Positions 28,462 to 40,350 of a DNA stretch of 64,000 nt are shown here, piece by piece. The stretch's first letter is position 1, and each line of letters begins with the position of its first letter. The stretch is from Molanna angustata (taxonomy: Eukaryota; Arthropoda; Insecta; Trichoptera; Molannidae): positions 7,638,629 through 7,702,628 of the forward strand of contig OY754978.1 of NCBI GenBank assembly GCA_963576475.1, given 5' to 3'. The notes under the pieces are model-generated. The model saw nothing but the letters and a program-made list of their open reading frames with translations. It was not told the origin of the DNA and made no database searches. Made by a program: the position numbers and the translations under genes.

Positions 28462-29561
28462 TTCCAACAAAGTATCAAGCAAAGATACGCGAGATTTGTA
28501 TGCAGGGTCTATATTTTTCACGGCTTTCCCAACTTTGAAGTCAAAAAACACCAACTTAGAAGCTTTACAGCATATGCATAATGTTCCATAATATACGGAT
28601 TTACTCAAAATTCGGAGTAGAACATTTAGTGTGTCTGTGTGTGAGTCTGTCTGTCTGTATGTCCGTCCCCCCTTATAACTTTTGATCCGCTCAATTTACA
28701 GAGCCCAACATTTCAGTATATATAGATAGTTACAGACTTACAAAACCTTTATAATCAGAATTTTGAATTTTTGTTTTAGTCAGGGGTTATCAAATTTTGA
28801 ATTTTTACTTTATTTTTCCATATATCTCAAAAACCATATAAGCTAGAACTCTGTAAAATGGTATAAATATAGACAAATACAAAATCTCAAATTTGTTTTT
28901 TCAAAAAAATTCCAGAGATTCTCAAACATTTTTTATGATAAATTTATTTGTTTAACTGCCTATATTTCCAAAAGTTATTAAAAATATTGAAACACCCCAA
29001 CTAGATAATTTAATTTGATATAACACATTTAACATTGTAATAGTACATCTCGAACTTTTTTAACAATTTTTATAAGTAAAAATTGAATTTAGTGACGACA
29101 TCGTTTCATACAATTTGTATGGCAGTGGCCTATACATAATATCTAAGAAGACTTAATAGTTTGATACTTAATCTCCAAACATACATACATACCATCATGC
29201 TGTTTTCATATTCTGGGTAGGAAAAAAAGACTGGCCTCCATACTATCATATCCTGACATACATACCTACATGTTTTGTTTCTTTCAATTTGTTTTTATAG
29301 TTTGGTACGTATTCTTCAATTATACATACATACTATGTCGAATTCTGATTCGTCTAAATTTATCCGTCTGAATTTTAGTACATGAGAAATGTAAAAAAAG
29401 TGCTTGCATTTATACGGGACTCATTACGTCACACCGTGCGAACAAAATCCTTTTATCCATGGTCGCCCATTGGTTACAGACTTGTTCGTACTCTGAAACG
29501 AATCAGAATAGGACATATTATCGCCATCGACAGTTGGATATCATGTGTTACATGCAACTAG
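28462..29561 (+). mobile_element. Helentron/Helitron-like element, copy 4
   Basis: Collinear with copy 1 in reverse orientation. It has the internal TG/TCTG-rich tract near 28630-28665 and the ending ACATGCAACTAG before T. The left boundary is diverged. It is itself interrupted near 29340-29515 by another element. Confidence 0.55.
29338..29516. mobile_element. Small MITE nested in INE copy 4
   Basis: ATTCTGATTCGT near the left edge and its complement ACGAATCAGAAT near the right edge delimit about 175 bp that interrupts the catactatcgccatcgacag sequence seen uninterrupted in copy 3. The site is a TA(T), as for mariner-type elements. Exact ends are ambiguous by a few bases. Confidence 0.65.
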
Positions 29562-29569
29562 TATATGAA

Positions 29570-31550
29570 AGTCTATGGAATATGCTTGTTTTAAAAAAAA
29601 CAACAAATGGTATCCGATTTTAAAATTCGAACATGCTTGTCTTAAAAAAGAGCCCGGCATCCATAATAACGATTTTCTTTGATGAAAATATGAAATTATT
29701 TTTTAATTCAACTAATAGGCAAGTAGGTATATGATTAATCACTGACTTTTTACGAGTGTTTCATAATTACGAAAAAATGTTATGTCTACAACTTAATACT
29801 GAATGGATTATGAACATTTTTATGGACCATAGAGAATATTTTATCATTAAAAATAGTTGAAAGTTTATGATCGTGGTATAATCTGAACTTTTATAATTAA
29901 TAACAATAATTATTTTATTAAATTTAATGCCAAGTTAGAGAATATGGCAGCGTGAACGTGAGTAATAAATTTGAGCAAAAAAAACTGATTCTATTTATTT
30001 GTGTTATAATGTTGTTAATAAGATAGTTTGAATGTAGGGATGGGCACACTTTTTCTCGTCGAATATTGCACATAATCTATTACTAGGTATAATGAAAATA
30101 ATAATAATGCGTTTTGTAATATTAGTTATCGTTTAAACTTTATACGAATCGTGTGTGCCGTCTTTTTATTTACATAATACGAATTTCGTCAAATTATTTT
30201 CAATTTAATACATAATTATATTTTGATACTTGCTTACTTCCTAATCCAGAAAACGCGTGATTGAATTGGATTTTTTATAAACATGATTGATTGATGGTAA
30301 ACATGGGATTTTTTCCCTTGCGGGCGGTTTATGTTATTTTTTAACAAGTTTTATATCCCAACATTCCCAACCAATTTAGGGACAAATTTCTCAACAGATG
30401 GCCCTGTTAAAAAAGTTTTGTAGTCACTCTCAGATGGCGTTATTAATTTCACCTAATTTTCAAACGATGTGCAACATAATAAATATTACTTATACTGAGG
30501 TTTTCTAAGTTTCTAATTTTGGATTGATATAAAAATTTAATAACAAGGCATAATTAGTGAACGTTGCGCAAGCACTTTGGATTTATATGGGAACTATAGA
30601 GTGATCACAGGGCAGAACCCCAGCAGGTGCCTAATTTCCCAGTTTTCCTATAATATATAATTCCAACTTCGTCTCTGTTGAGATATGAAGTACCTAGTTG
30701 GTTAAAAAATAGAATAGACTCGATGGAACTTTTATCGAAAAACTTGCGGGACATTATATACATGAACTTTTTCCCCTTTTGTCCAATGACCACCATATTG
30801 GATGCGGTTGGGTGCGATCTGCCCAAGATACGAAGCTGTTGAATTCGCATGGGCAGGTTCTGCTCAATACTGGACGAGAGACTGAGAGAGGGCTGACGTT
30901 TATTTTTATTGAAGCCATTTTATAGCAACTCTTTTTTATCCTCAACTGCAAAAACACATTACATTTTGTGCGTAACCTATATTTTTAATTTTGAAAACAA
31001 TATCATTCGGCTATAATTTTGCTTAAATTAAAAAAAAATTATAGCATATATTTTATAAAGAACGTTTGCATATAATATCGCTAATAGTCTATATTTTTGA
31101 ATCTGGAATGACTTATTTTGTTCTCGCAAAACTTTTCTCAACTTGCAATAAAAATTATTTGCACAAAAACTTTTCTGGCAATGTACGCGATTAGCCTTGA
31201 ATGGAAAATTGTTTGTATGTAGGTATACAACATAATGTGTACATACAAAGATGTCTGCTATGGAATATTTTCTTACGAATGCTATCATTTTCTCACAGCC
31301 CAAATGTATTTATTGTATCACAAAAAACATGCAATAAAACCACATATCACCTATTATTACTAATAAATCAATCAACTAAATACCTACCTATCTTTACAGC
31401 ACAATAACTATTTTCACTGACTGTTCTACCACTTTTTAATGAGTGCAGTATACACCGTTTTTCCCAAGTTGATAAAATATGAATGGTCTTTGGCCATTTT
31501 TGACTAAAACCCGAAGAAAAATTCAGGTACTTATTATGTTCTTAATACAT
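29570..31550. other. Intergenic stretch with one repeat fragment
   Basis: Apart from the SIETKLEY-family fragment at 30541-30720 I see no supported feature. Minus-strand frames of 67-91 codons here have no domains. Confidence 0.4.
30541..30720 (-). repeat. SIETKLEY-family repeat, copy 3
   Basis: Shares ggcataattagtgaacgttg and ccaacttcgtctctgttgag with the 18.7-kb copy, with different spacing. Degenerate. Confidence 0.55.
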
Positions 31551-31555
31551 AATGG

Positions 31556-31718
31556 GCCTGAGTCATATTGAAAAACACTGTTCGAAATCGCAAAGCGTTA
31601 TTTTTTTGTATGGGATTTGACGTTGTTTGTTACAGAAAGTTTTTCTACAACAAAGTCTAATCCCATACAAAATACTATGCGATATCGAACAGCGTTTTAT
31701 CTCTAGTTTGGCTCAACA
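31556..31718. mobile_element. MITE, about 160 bp, with long imperfect inverted repeats
   Basis: The left arm (gttcgaaatcgcaaagcg, tttgtatgggatt) is mirrored by the right arm (aatcccatacaaaata, gcgatatcgaacagcg). Outer ends GAGTCA and GGCTCA are partly conserved. No target duplication identified. Confidence 0.6.
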
Positions 31719-33059
31719 CATTATAATATGAGTAGAAAATGCCGAAATATGAGTACGTAAGTAATGCCGAAAATCCTATTTGAGATTAGGCATGTTTTAC
31801 TGTTATTATTATATTATTTTAAAAAAATGTATATTTTGTTGTAAAGCGAATTCATGGCCTTTGGATACTAAAGAAAATCCAGTGTGAGTCTTTGACTGTA
31901 GAAAAGAAACATAATTTTGTGCAAGAAATGTCAACTATGCATTAGTCTTTTATTTTAAGTATAAAAGCAATCGGTGGTATTGAACGAATCTTTGATTATA
32001 AATCAACGTTAGTCAGTGTGAAGTTTTTTACATAATTCTGCATCATCATTCTTCGACCATTATATTATATTATTCCAAATATAAATCATTATGCAATAAC
32101 AGAGAACAATAATAAATATGACGGTGTGTTAACGGAATTGCAATACTGTTTTTTATTGGCACAATCCACGACACAAAAAGATTCTTAATTCAAATTGCAC
32201 TCCGGTAACAGTAGGATGGCAAGTCTAATGACCTCTTACAAAAAAATCGCCCACTGCCTTCTTCATCCATCTCCCAATAGATTGTATTATATTATTATTG
32301 TATAATCAGTGAAGATGTTGAGGGGCCGCGGGCCAAGTAAAATATTGCATTGTGTTCGCCATCAATCTTCGTGTACGTCTTATTAATTCGTGAGGCTGGG
32401 TGTCTTGCCTTCTTTTAGCTACAACGGTGAATTTTAAACATTTCACTATTCGTACATTGCAACATATGGAATCCTAATTATAATCTACAGACGAGAAGAA
32501 TCACGAATCACGAGAAGAATCTACAATGGATTTAGAATCAGGATCATTTCTGAGATCACACGACACGAGTCAAAGTAACTAGAATTAATGAGGTTCTCTT
32601 TTGATGCTTGGACTTTTTTCTTTTAATATGGCTATTTTTTTAACAGGGGACACCAGCTATTAGGATTATTATGGGGTAGGGAAAGCCAATGTAGACGTGT
32701 CAAATGGAAACTTTAAAATTATTGTAAGAGAATGTACGTCGTTAAAGATTACAATCGTGTGCGCCCGAGTTATGTATTTGAATCGAGCGTTTCATATCGA
32801 GCCAATGTTTAGATTTATAAAATACCTATCATTTAAAGAAAAAAACATTCATGTTTCCAAGCCTTATAAGTTTTGAGTTGTGGATAAAATTTCTGGAAAA
32901 ACAATTATTATTAAAAAATATATTACGAAAAAAGTACACAAAATTAAAAAAGCGTATCGGGCCAATGCATAGATAAATAATGTGAGAATAATATATATTT
33001 TTATTGAAGACGTAACTTTTAAGGGGCCATATAAACCTAAACATTCAATTTCAAATCAA

Positions 33060-33480
33060 ATCCCTCAAATATGTTAAACGATGTGTTTCTAGAAAGTCTT
33101 TTCAACATTTTTGTAGTCACACAATTTTAAAATTCAGCCTAAATTCCCATAAAAAATTACTAAAAATGTCCTATTTTACAACATTTTTTTAAAATTACTA
33201 CATAACTATGTGTCGTAGAGAAATAAATCTTTTATATGCTTAAAGAGTGCATAAAATCAAAGTGAATGACCGATAAAGTTTTTTCATGTTAACTAAGGTT
33301 TGCTCTTAAAATGCAAAAAATCAACAAATTTGGGGTTTCCGATAATTTAAACCACGTATAAACCTTTTTTAACGCACGCCATAGTTACCCTTTCTAACGC
33401 GTAACTTCATAGTGCATTGTGCGGTTTTAATATATTATCATGTTTTCAGTCACTTAAGTTTAGCGTTATATGTCCTCTTA
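33060..33480 (+). repeat. Unclassified interspersed repeat, copy 2 (family of 12.4 kb)
   Basis: Shares aaattcagcctaaattccca, agagtgcataaaatc and ttccgataatttaaa blocks with 12420-12745 and 34740-35035. Confidence 0.55.
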
Positions 33481-33689
33481 AGAGTACGGCGTAATGAGCA
33501 TCCAAAAAGTACCTTGAAGCCTTTACCGTCACCTTATACTCTTCCGAAGAAGCGCACTACGTAGCGTTGAGAAGGGTTTGCAATCTGATAATTAATTAAA
33601 AATGTGAATTATTTTAATTTATTTGTTAGAGTTTTAATTTTTTTGAGTGCCTAGGTTTATTAAATACGTTCGTATGTTTGCGATATTGT

Positions 33690-34310
33690 ATGTATGGGTG
33701 GTTCCTTTGCTGACAGTCTTCTTCTTGTTAGCCTACTCCCGTCCACTCCTGGACGAAGGCCTCCTCCATTTCTCTCCACTTTGCTCTGTCTTGAGCTGCC
33801 TGCATCCAGTTTATACCAGCATATCTTACAATGTCGTCTCTCCATCGCAATGGTGGCCTCCCCACGCTCCTGGTTGCTGCTCTTGGTCTCCATGTTATGA
33901 CTCTTTTTGGCCATCTGTCATCTGAGCTTCTGGCCACGTGGCCTGCCTGCCCACCGCCATTTTAGATGTTGCTATACGTTTGGCGACATCTATAATTCTT
34001 GTTTGTTGCCTAATTATTTCATTCCGCACTCTATCTCTCAAGGTTATACCCAACATGGCTCTTTCCATGACTGTTTGAGTAATCTTTATTTTTTCCATGC
34101 TTCGTTTGGTCAGTGTCGCAGTCTCTAAGCCATATGTTGCTACTGGTGATATGCACGTTTCGTATACTTTCCGCTTAAGGTTTATGGGTATTTTGCGGTT
34201 TTTAAGTATATGACCCATTTTCCCAAAGACTGCCCAGCTTAGTCCAATTCTTCTTTGGACTTCAGCAGTTTGGTTTTCTCTGCCCAATTGTATGGTGTGC
34301 CCAATTGTAT
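33690..34310 (-). pseudogene. RTE-like LINE ORF2 C-terminal fragment
   Basis: Two overlapping minus-strand frames give the familiar end of a non-LTR ORF2: AEVQRRIGLSWAVFGKMGHI, VYETCISPVATYGLET, then after a frameshift near 33945 HVARSSDDRWPKRVITWRPR and VGRPPLRWRDDIVRYAG. It is truncated upstream beside an 18-bp hairpin at 34285-34349. A related copy on the other strand is at 41100-41640. Confidence 0.85.
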
Positions 34311-34349
34311 GTAAAACACTATGTATATTTGGGGCACACCATACAATTG
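34285..34349. repeat. Perfect 18-bp inverted repeat at the broken LINE end
   Basis: Arms at 34285-34302 and 34332-34349 (CAATTGTATGGTGTGCCC and its complement) are separated by 29 bp. The left arm is LINE coding sequence (IQLG), so the right arm is an inverted copy of it. Confidence 0.85.
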
Positions 34350-34739
34350 CTGACAGTACTTGTCGCTTATGATTGTTTGCTAACAGGATTATCGTCATAC
34401 TCTCCTAATAATGATGCACTGGCCAACGATATGTAATGCCAAAGATCACATTGACATATTGATATTATATTTTTTATAAAATGTTTTCTCTGTATTTGTG
34501 TTTTTAAGTACTTTGTTTACGTTTTTTAAATAGATTTCTCTGTGTGTATGCAATTTGAATAATAATTTTATTATTTTGAAACATTTTTGTTTGTTATTTA
34601 TTAATAAGTTATGAATATAAGAAAATTAATTATGGGAAAATCAGAAGTTATGGGAGGAGTTTGTCGATTAAAAATAGGTGGTGCCCGCCACCCTACCGAT
34701 ATTTTATAATGTGCTCTAGAGTACAAAAAGGTTGGGAGC

Positions 34740-35035
34740 CCCAGGTATATGTCGTAGAGAAATTAATATTTTATGTGCTTAAATAGTGCATAAAATCAAA
34801 GTAAATAATCGATTAAGTTTTTTTTTCATTTCAAGTCAGCCCCCTTAACAACGTATCATTTAGTTCAAGAAAAGAAACAAGAAAAGATAACTCAATGTAT
34901 GAAAGTGACAGTTGTCACGTGGGGGCAGGTTTGTTCTTAAAATGCAAAAAAATGAGAAATTTTGGGTTTCCGATAATTTAAATCACGTATAAACCCTTTA
35001 TTAGCGCACACGATAACCCTGCTTAATTTAGGGAT
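34740..35035 (+). repeat. Unclassified interspersed repeat, copy 3, split by a foldback half
   Basis: Blocks shared with 12.4 and 33.2 kb (tagtgcataaaatcaaagta, ttccgataatttaaatcac) are separated by the half-foldback insert at 34844-34930. Confidence 0.55.
34844..34930. mobile_element. Foldback element family 2, half copy
   Basis: aacaacgtatcatttagttc, agataactcaatgtatgaaa and gtgacagttgtcac match one arm of the 60370-60554 palindrome. Confidence 0.7.
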
Positions 35036-36047
35036 GTATGAGGATATATTATGTACTTTTTAGAAGGACATGTTAATTCGTAAAAAAATGTTCAATGTTA
35101 TTACTCAAATTGAACTTATTCGAGATCGAGATACTTTAGGATTGATAATTTACCAATTTATATTGTAAACCAATTTTTTTATCCATTTAGAAAGTGTGAA
35201 TTTTAGTTTCCGATTTAACGAAATATAGAAACAAATAAAGTTGACTAGGGCCATATTTTTTCGTGAAACATACTTACAGGAAGATAGGTCGGAATTTGAA
35301 TCTCATTGACGAAGTATGTAATGTTATTTTGAGGATCCGTTATATACGCAATGGTTTGGTGGGCGTGTGCCTGGCATGATAGCGCCCCGGGCGCCTAATT
35401 AAAGGGGAGGGAAAATACATATACAGATGGGCCAACGCGTGAAGGCGTTCCACATTCTTCAAAAGTGAAAGAAGTTATTTTTGATAATTACAACTGGATT
35501 TTATTATAAATAAAGTCGTACTACAGAAGACGCACAACAGCTTCATGTCTAGGGTTGCCAGATGGTATCCTAAAGGAGGACATATCCTCCTTTTCGATAA
35601 ATTGTCCTCCCTTACCTACCGTATGTCCTCCTTTTGCGTTGATTCTTATCCAATATAATTAAAAAAAACATGTCTACTAAAGATTTTTATACGTATTTCA
35701 TAAAAGAGCACCAAGAATTTATTACAAATGTGTTTTGGTGAAACATGATGTTTAAAATTAAGTAAGTGAATTCATTAAAACATTCTTGTTTCGATGTTAA
35801 TAGTTTAAGTAATGACTAAACTATATTATGTTAGTTTTATAACGACTGCATTGAGGATATAAAAAAATGAAGAAATAAAGTAATAATTAGACGATGAAAA
35901 TTCTTCGATACGCGTCTGTAGGTATTGCGTTTTTTTGTCATTGTCCTCCTTTTTAAGGAAAATCCTCCTTATTTGTGCTATTTGTCCTCCTTTTTCAAAT
36001 TTCCATCTGGTAACCCTACTCATGTCACAACATGGTGTAGAAATATA

Positions 36048-36093
36048 GCTTGATGGCTATAACTTCACTATAGTGAAGTTATAGCCATCAAGC
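36048..36093. repeat. Perfect 46-bp palindrome
   Basis: Two 23-bp arms with no spacer, centred at 36070/36071; the left arm starts GCTTGATGGCTATAACTTCA. It directly abuts the MITE at 36093. Confidence 0.95.
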
Positions 36094-36567
36094 ACTGGGG
36101 GGCAAGTCCCGTCAAACGATGGAATCAAAACCCTCATGATTACTCATATCTTCTTCGTTGATCCTTAAGTAAATTAGAATCCTGTGTTATGATTCTAGAA
36201 TATAATCCTCTCTGTACTATTCCTTGTATGTTTCAGGTGTGTTCCTATAATTTTGTTTTTTCTCATTTTTCGTAAATTGTATGTTAAGCTTTTAAAATTA
36301 CTTGATATGATGTCCTATTACTATGTACCGTAGTCTACATTTACTTGTTTTTATTTTTTCATTGTTTTCAATATCATTATGCTCTACTGTACTGTTGGAT
36401 ATCCAAAATAAATAAAATAAAAATAAAAAAAATATCACGGATATAATTATCTTATGGAGTTCTGTAATATCTTAATATATTATAGAACTCCATAAGATAA
36501 TTATATCCATGATTAGGGTTATCATAAAAGTTTTGATTCCACTGTTTTTCGGTACTTGCCTCCCTGG
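36093..36567. mobile_element. Palindromic MITE family 1, copy 1, split by a LINE 3'-end insertion
   Basis: Ends are CTGGGGGGCAAGTCCCG and its imperfect complement (cggtacttgcctccctgg). The inner half is a hairpin (36437-36516) with arms holding ATAATTATCTTATGGAGTTC. A 281-bp insert at 36151-36431 separates the left arm from the hairpin. The family recurs at 58405-59071. The CAGGGG..GCAA termini resemble hAT elements, but no 8-bp duplication was found. Confidence 0.8.
36151..36431 (+). mobile_element. 5'-truncated LINE 3' UTR inserted into the MITE
   Basis: The insert ends in an AAATAAAAAAAA-type tail and is flanked by direct repeats of ATATC (36146-36150 and 36432-36436), the mark of target-primed reverse transcription. 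It has no coding sequence. Confidence 0.8.
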
Positions 36568-36633
36568 TTTAGGTTCGATTCCAATATTTTTAAACAGCAC
36601 ATAATAAAAATAATATTATGATAATACAAACAT

Positions 36634-38668
36634 ATGACAGAATTAAACAATATGACAGAGTTTTTCTACACAAAACTTCAATCTTGTATAGAGTTATTTG
36701 TTCCGAAAACAACTATTAAACCCTCGAGCTATCCTAAGTGGTTTAATGTCGAACTTAAGCAATTAATATTAAGAAAGAAACTAGCACACAGAAAGTTTAA
36801 AGAGACATCAACCATGGACGATTACGTTTGCTTTTCTATATTGCGCAAAGAATGTTCCACTCTTTCTAAAGTATGCTACAAACGTCATATTGATATAGTT
36901 GAGAAATTTCTGCCTTCGGGTTCTCAAGATCTGTGGAAGTTTGTTAACGGGTTGAGGGATGCTCGGATTGACATACCGGCAAATGTTTACTACAATAATC
37001 AATGTTCTAAATCAACCCAGGATGCTGCAGACCTTTTTGCATCCTTTTTTCAGAGTGTATACGATCCTCCATTTGCGGGTCCTGTCACCGATTTTTCCTC
37101 TACAAAGATAATTGATTTGCCCGGCATAACGATTACACTTGACGAGGTCAAAAGTGCCATCCTTGCTTTAGACACCTCAAAATCGGCTGGTCCTGATGGA
37201 ATACCTAACATATTTATAAAGAATTGTATAGAAATTATGTCTAATCTGTTACTTACCTTATTTAATAAATCCTTAAAAACAGGTATTTTTCCGAGTATCT
37301 GGAAGTCCGGCTTCATTAGCCCAATACATAAAAAAGGAGAACTTAATCTTGTGACTAATTATAGACCGATATGCATATTGTCTGCAATTCCTAAGCTCTT
37401 TGAATCGATAATTACTAAAAAAATAAGTCAACCGATAAACAACATTATTACTGCTTCCCAACATGGCTTTATACCCAAGAAATCTACACTAACTAACCTA
37501 GCATTATATCATAACTACATAGCCAATGTAGTTTCTAGGAGAGGTCAAGTCGATTCCGTGTACACTGACTTCTCAAAAGCTTTTGACAAGGTGTCACATT
37601 CCTTACTTCTATATAAGTTACGTGGATACGGAGTAGATGGTATCTTCCTACATTGGCTTAAAAGTTACTTGTGTGATCGTACTCTTAGAGTAAGGATTGG
37701 GAATTGCATATCTCAGCCAATACAAGCATCTAGTGGTGTTCCGCAGGGATCGCACTTGGGACCAATTTTGTTCAATTTATTTGTGGATGACATAGTTCAG
37801 ATCTTCAGAGGTGTTGAAGTCGTGTTATTTGCGGATGACTTGAAAATTTTCAAATCTATTGATAATATTGAAGACTGTTTAACCATTCAAAACAATCTGT
37901 CATCTTTAAGCGAATGGTGTAAACGTAATAAACTTATTTTAAATGCTTCAAAATGTCAAGTTATCCGTTTTCATCGAACTAGATCCCAATTTACCTATAA
38001 TTATACTATTGACAATGTTATTCTTGACAGCGTTACAAACTTGAGGGATTTGGGAGTCACATTATCTGAGGATCTGACCTTTAATTTACATATAGAGGAG
38101 GTCGTCGGTAAAGCTATGAGGGTGTTGGGCTTCATCACGAGACTGGCAACTGATCTTAAAAAAAACTGAATCATACAGGTTACTATTTGTTTCTCTAGTC
38201 AGACCATTATTGGAATATAATTCTGTAATCTGGTCCCCCTACTACAATGTTCACTTAAATCATATTGAAAGGGTCCAGAGAAAATTTTTACGATTTATAA
38301 ATTATAAAAAGGGGATTCCAATAGAACACATCAATTACTCAGATCTAATGCTAGAATTTAAACTTTTAAATCTTGACGTTAGAAGAAAGGTTTTTGACCT
38401 TTCCTTCTTACACAAAATATTGAACCATGCTATAGACTGTCCTGAACTCCTTAAACTCATCAACTTTAATGTTCCGGCTAAAACTACTAGACAGTGTGTT
38501 ATGTTTCGTGAGAGCCATTCTCTAAATAATTATGTCTACCACTCCCCAATACCAAGGCTACATAGACTTGGTAACATTGTGGGAAGTCACTCCGATGTTT
38601 TTGCCGACGATTTTTCTTCCTTCAAAGCAAAAATTGTAAATTTTCTTTCTTTAAACTCTTGTATTTGA
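36634..38668 (+). pseudogene. Jockey/CR1-like retrotransposon ORF2 (reverse transcriptase), 5'-truncated, one frameshift
   Basis: The first frame (36634-38169, 511 codons) holds the reverse transcriptase: SAGPDGIPNIFIK, FNKSLKTGIFPSIWK, NYRPICILSAIPKLFE, QHGFIPKKST, TDFSKAFDKVSH (first Asp), SSGVPQGSHLGP, and the catalytic FADD box (VVLFADDLKIF). It breaks in an A-run at 38157-38166 and continues in another frame to 38668 (ESYRLLFVSLVRPLLEYNS, VQRKFLRFINYKKGIP). The endonuclease and ORF1 are missing. The single A-run shift may be natural or a sequencing error. The first ATG is internal to the element. Confidence 0.93.
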
Positions 38669-39022
38669 ATAAAAATAAGCTTTCAAGCCTTTAGTGTATT
38701 TAAATAAATAAAATTAATTAATTAACATTTTAACTCATGTAATGTTAATCTAGTAATCGTTGTGTCTGGGTTTTTTTTGTATTTTTTTATGTATTTTGTT
38801 TTTAAATTGTGTATAGTATATTATTATGGATATTATTTATTATTATGTCTGTTATAAATTTGCATTGTTGATATTATTGATATTATTATGTTAGTGTAAA
38901 TTTACTTTTATTTTATAATTCAAAGTTTTAATCATTATATACTTGTTGTTTTTTTTTATATAGGCTCTCAAGCCGTAAATTTGAAATAAATAAATAAATA
39001 AAAAAAAAAAAATAAATAAATA
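38669..39022 (+). repeat. Jockey/CR1-like 3' UTR and AAAT-rich tail
   Basis: An AT-rich 3' UTR with gctctcaagccgtaaatttg ends in AAAT/poly(A) repeats at 38985-39022. Confidence 0.75.
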
Positions 39023-39227
39023 AATTTACAATCCACGTAATGAGTTATGAGCCTGGTAATGAGTTATCATACTCGAAGGCGCATCGAAACTAGAAAAATA
39101 ATTTAATTGAATATACATATATTAAGATTAGATTTTGATCGAGTAGGTACTGATTTATAAATTTTTATGGTAAGACTACATAAAAACTTATTATGAGTAA
39201 CGCTACTGGATCTAATTATAACCCATT

Positions 39228-39655
39228 ACGTGGATTATAACTATGTTTGTTTTAATGGATTATAACTATGTTTGTTTGAATGGATTATAACTATGTTTGT
39301 TTTAATGGATTATAACTATATTTATTTTAATGTATTACAACTATATTTATTTTAATGGATTATAAATATGTTTAATTTAATGGATTACAAATATGTTTAT
39401 TTTAATGGATTATAAATATGTTTAATTTAATGGATTACAAATATGTTTATTTTAATGGATTATAAATATGTTTAATTTAATGGATTACAAATATGTTTAT
39501 TTTAATGGATTATAAATATGTTTAATTTAATGGATTACAAATATGTTTATTTTAATGGATTATAAATATGTTTAATTTAATGGATTACAAATATGTTTAT
39601 TTTAATGAATTTTAAATATGTTTGTTTTAAAGGATTATAACTATGTTTGTTTAAC
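39228..39655. repeat. Tandem array of a 25-bp unit with 50-bp higher-order repeat
   Basis: tggattataactatgtttgttttaa-like units repeat about 17 times. In the middle, alternating variants form a 50-bp unit repeated five times, a higher-order structure. Confidence 0.95.
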
Positions 39656-39664
39656 AATATTTTA

Positions 39665-39870
39665 TTAATACACTTTATTAATACAGCAGCCCGACTGTGG
39701 AACGATCTTCCGAATTCTGTGTTTCCATCTTCGTACAACCCGGGTCTTTTTAAAATCCGAATTAATAAACTCATTTCTATATTGCAAACCCCTCCCAACG
39801 CTACGTAGTGCGCTTCTTCGGAAGAGTAAAATGGACCCAAATCCTAATAGCTGGCGTCCCCTACGTAGAC
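39665..39870 (+). pseudogene. LINE C-terminal tail (SSEE-family)
   Basis: Plus-strand frame AARLWNDLPNSVFPSSYNPG, LFKIRINKLI and then, after a stop, CASSEE. The LWNDLP...FK pattern is typical of the end of non-LTR ORF2. Copies: 24.84 kb, 33.53 kb, 32.65 kb. Confidence 0.75.
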
Positions 39871-40109
39871 ATGTTAAAAAAAAAAAAAATAATATGTATC
39901 TTGAACATTCAGTCTGTGAATGAAACTACATTAAACCTAATACACACATAATGGCATTAATTGAATACACTTCAATAAGTTTTTTTTTAATAATATACTT
40001 TACAATAAGTACTATTTATACAGTCACACTAAGTTTAAATATTACCAAAACTTTCCAAAAGAGCTTTTTTCTCTCCCAGGTCTCTTCTGCACTTTAATTA
40101 ATTTGCTGT

Positions 40110-40350
40110 ATAACCAATCGAAAGTTGCCTCATGTTGCGGAGGCAAAGACGGAGTATGGGGTGTAGAGAGAGTTGCTGAGCACTGTCAAAAGACGCAAAG
40201 CCGCATACTTCGGCCACATATTCCATGGTGATAAATATGTCCTTCTACAACTCATCATGTAGGGTGTAAAAGAAAATCGTAGCTTAAAAATCTCAAGCAG
40301 TAGTTCGGGATTCCGGATGCGGCGTCACTCATTATACTGGCCCAAGACCA
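40110..40350 (+). pseudogene. LINE ORF2 C-terminal fragment
   Basis: Frame TVKRRKAAYFGHIFHGDKYV and LLQLIM, then a stop, is the conserved end region of a CR1/RTE-like ORF2 (normally followed by an EG...G-rich stretch). Degenerate. Confidence 0.65.

Noticed and set aside
33647..34128. Plus-strand frames of 68-92 codons
   Set aside because: They are antisense shadows of the minus-strand RTE-like LINE.
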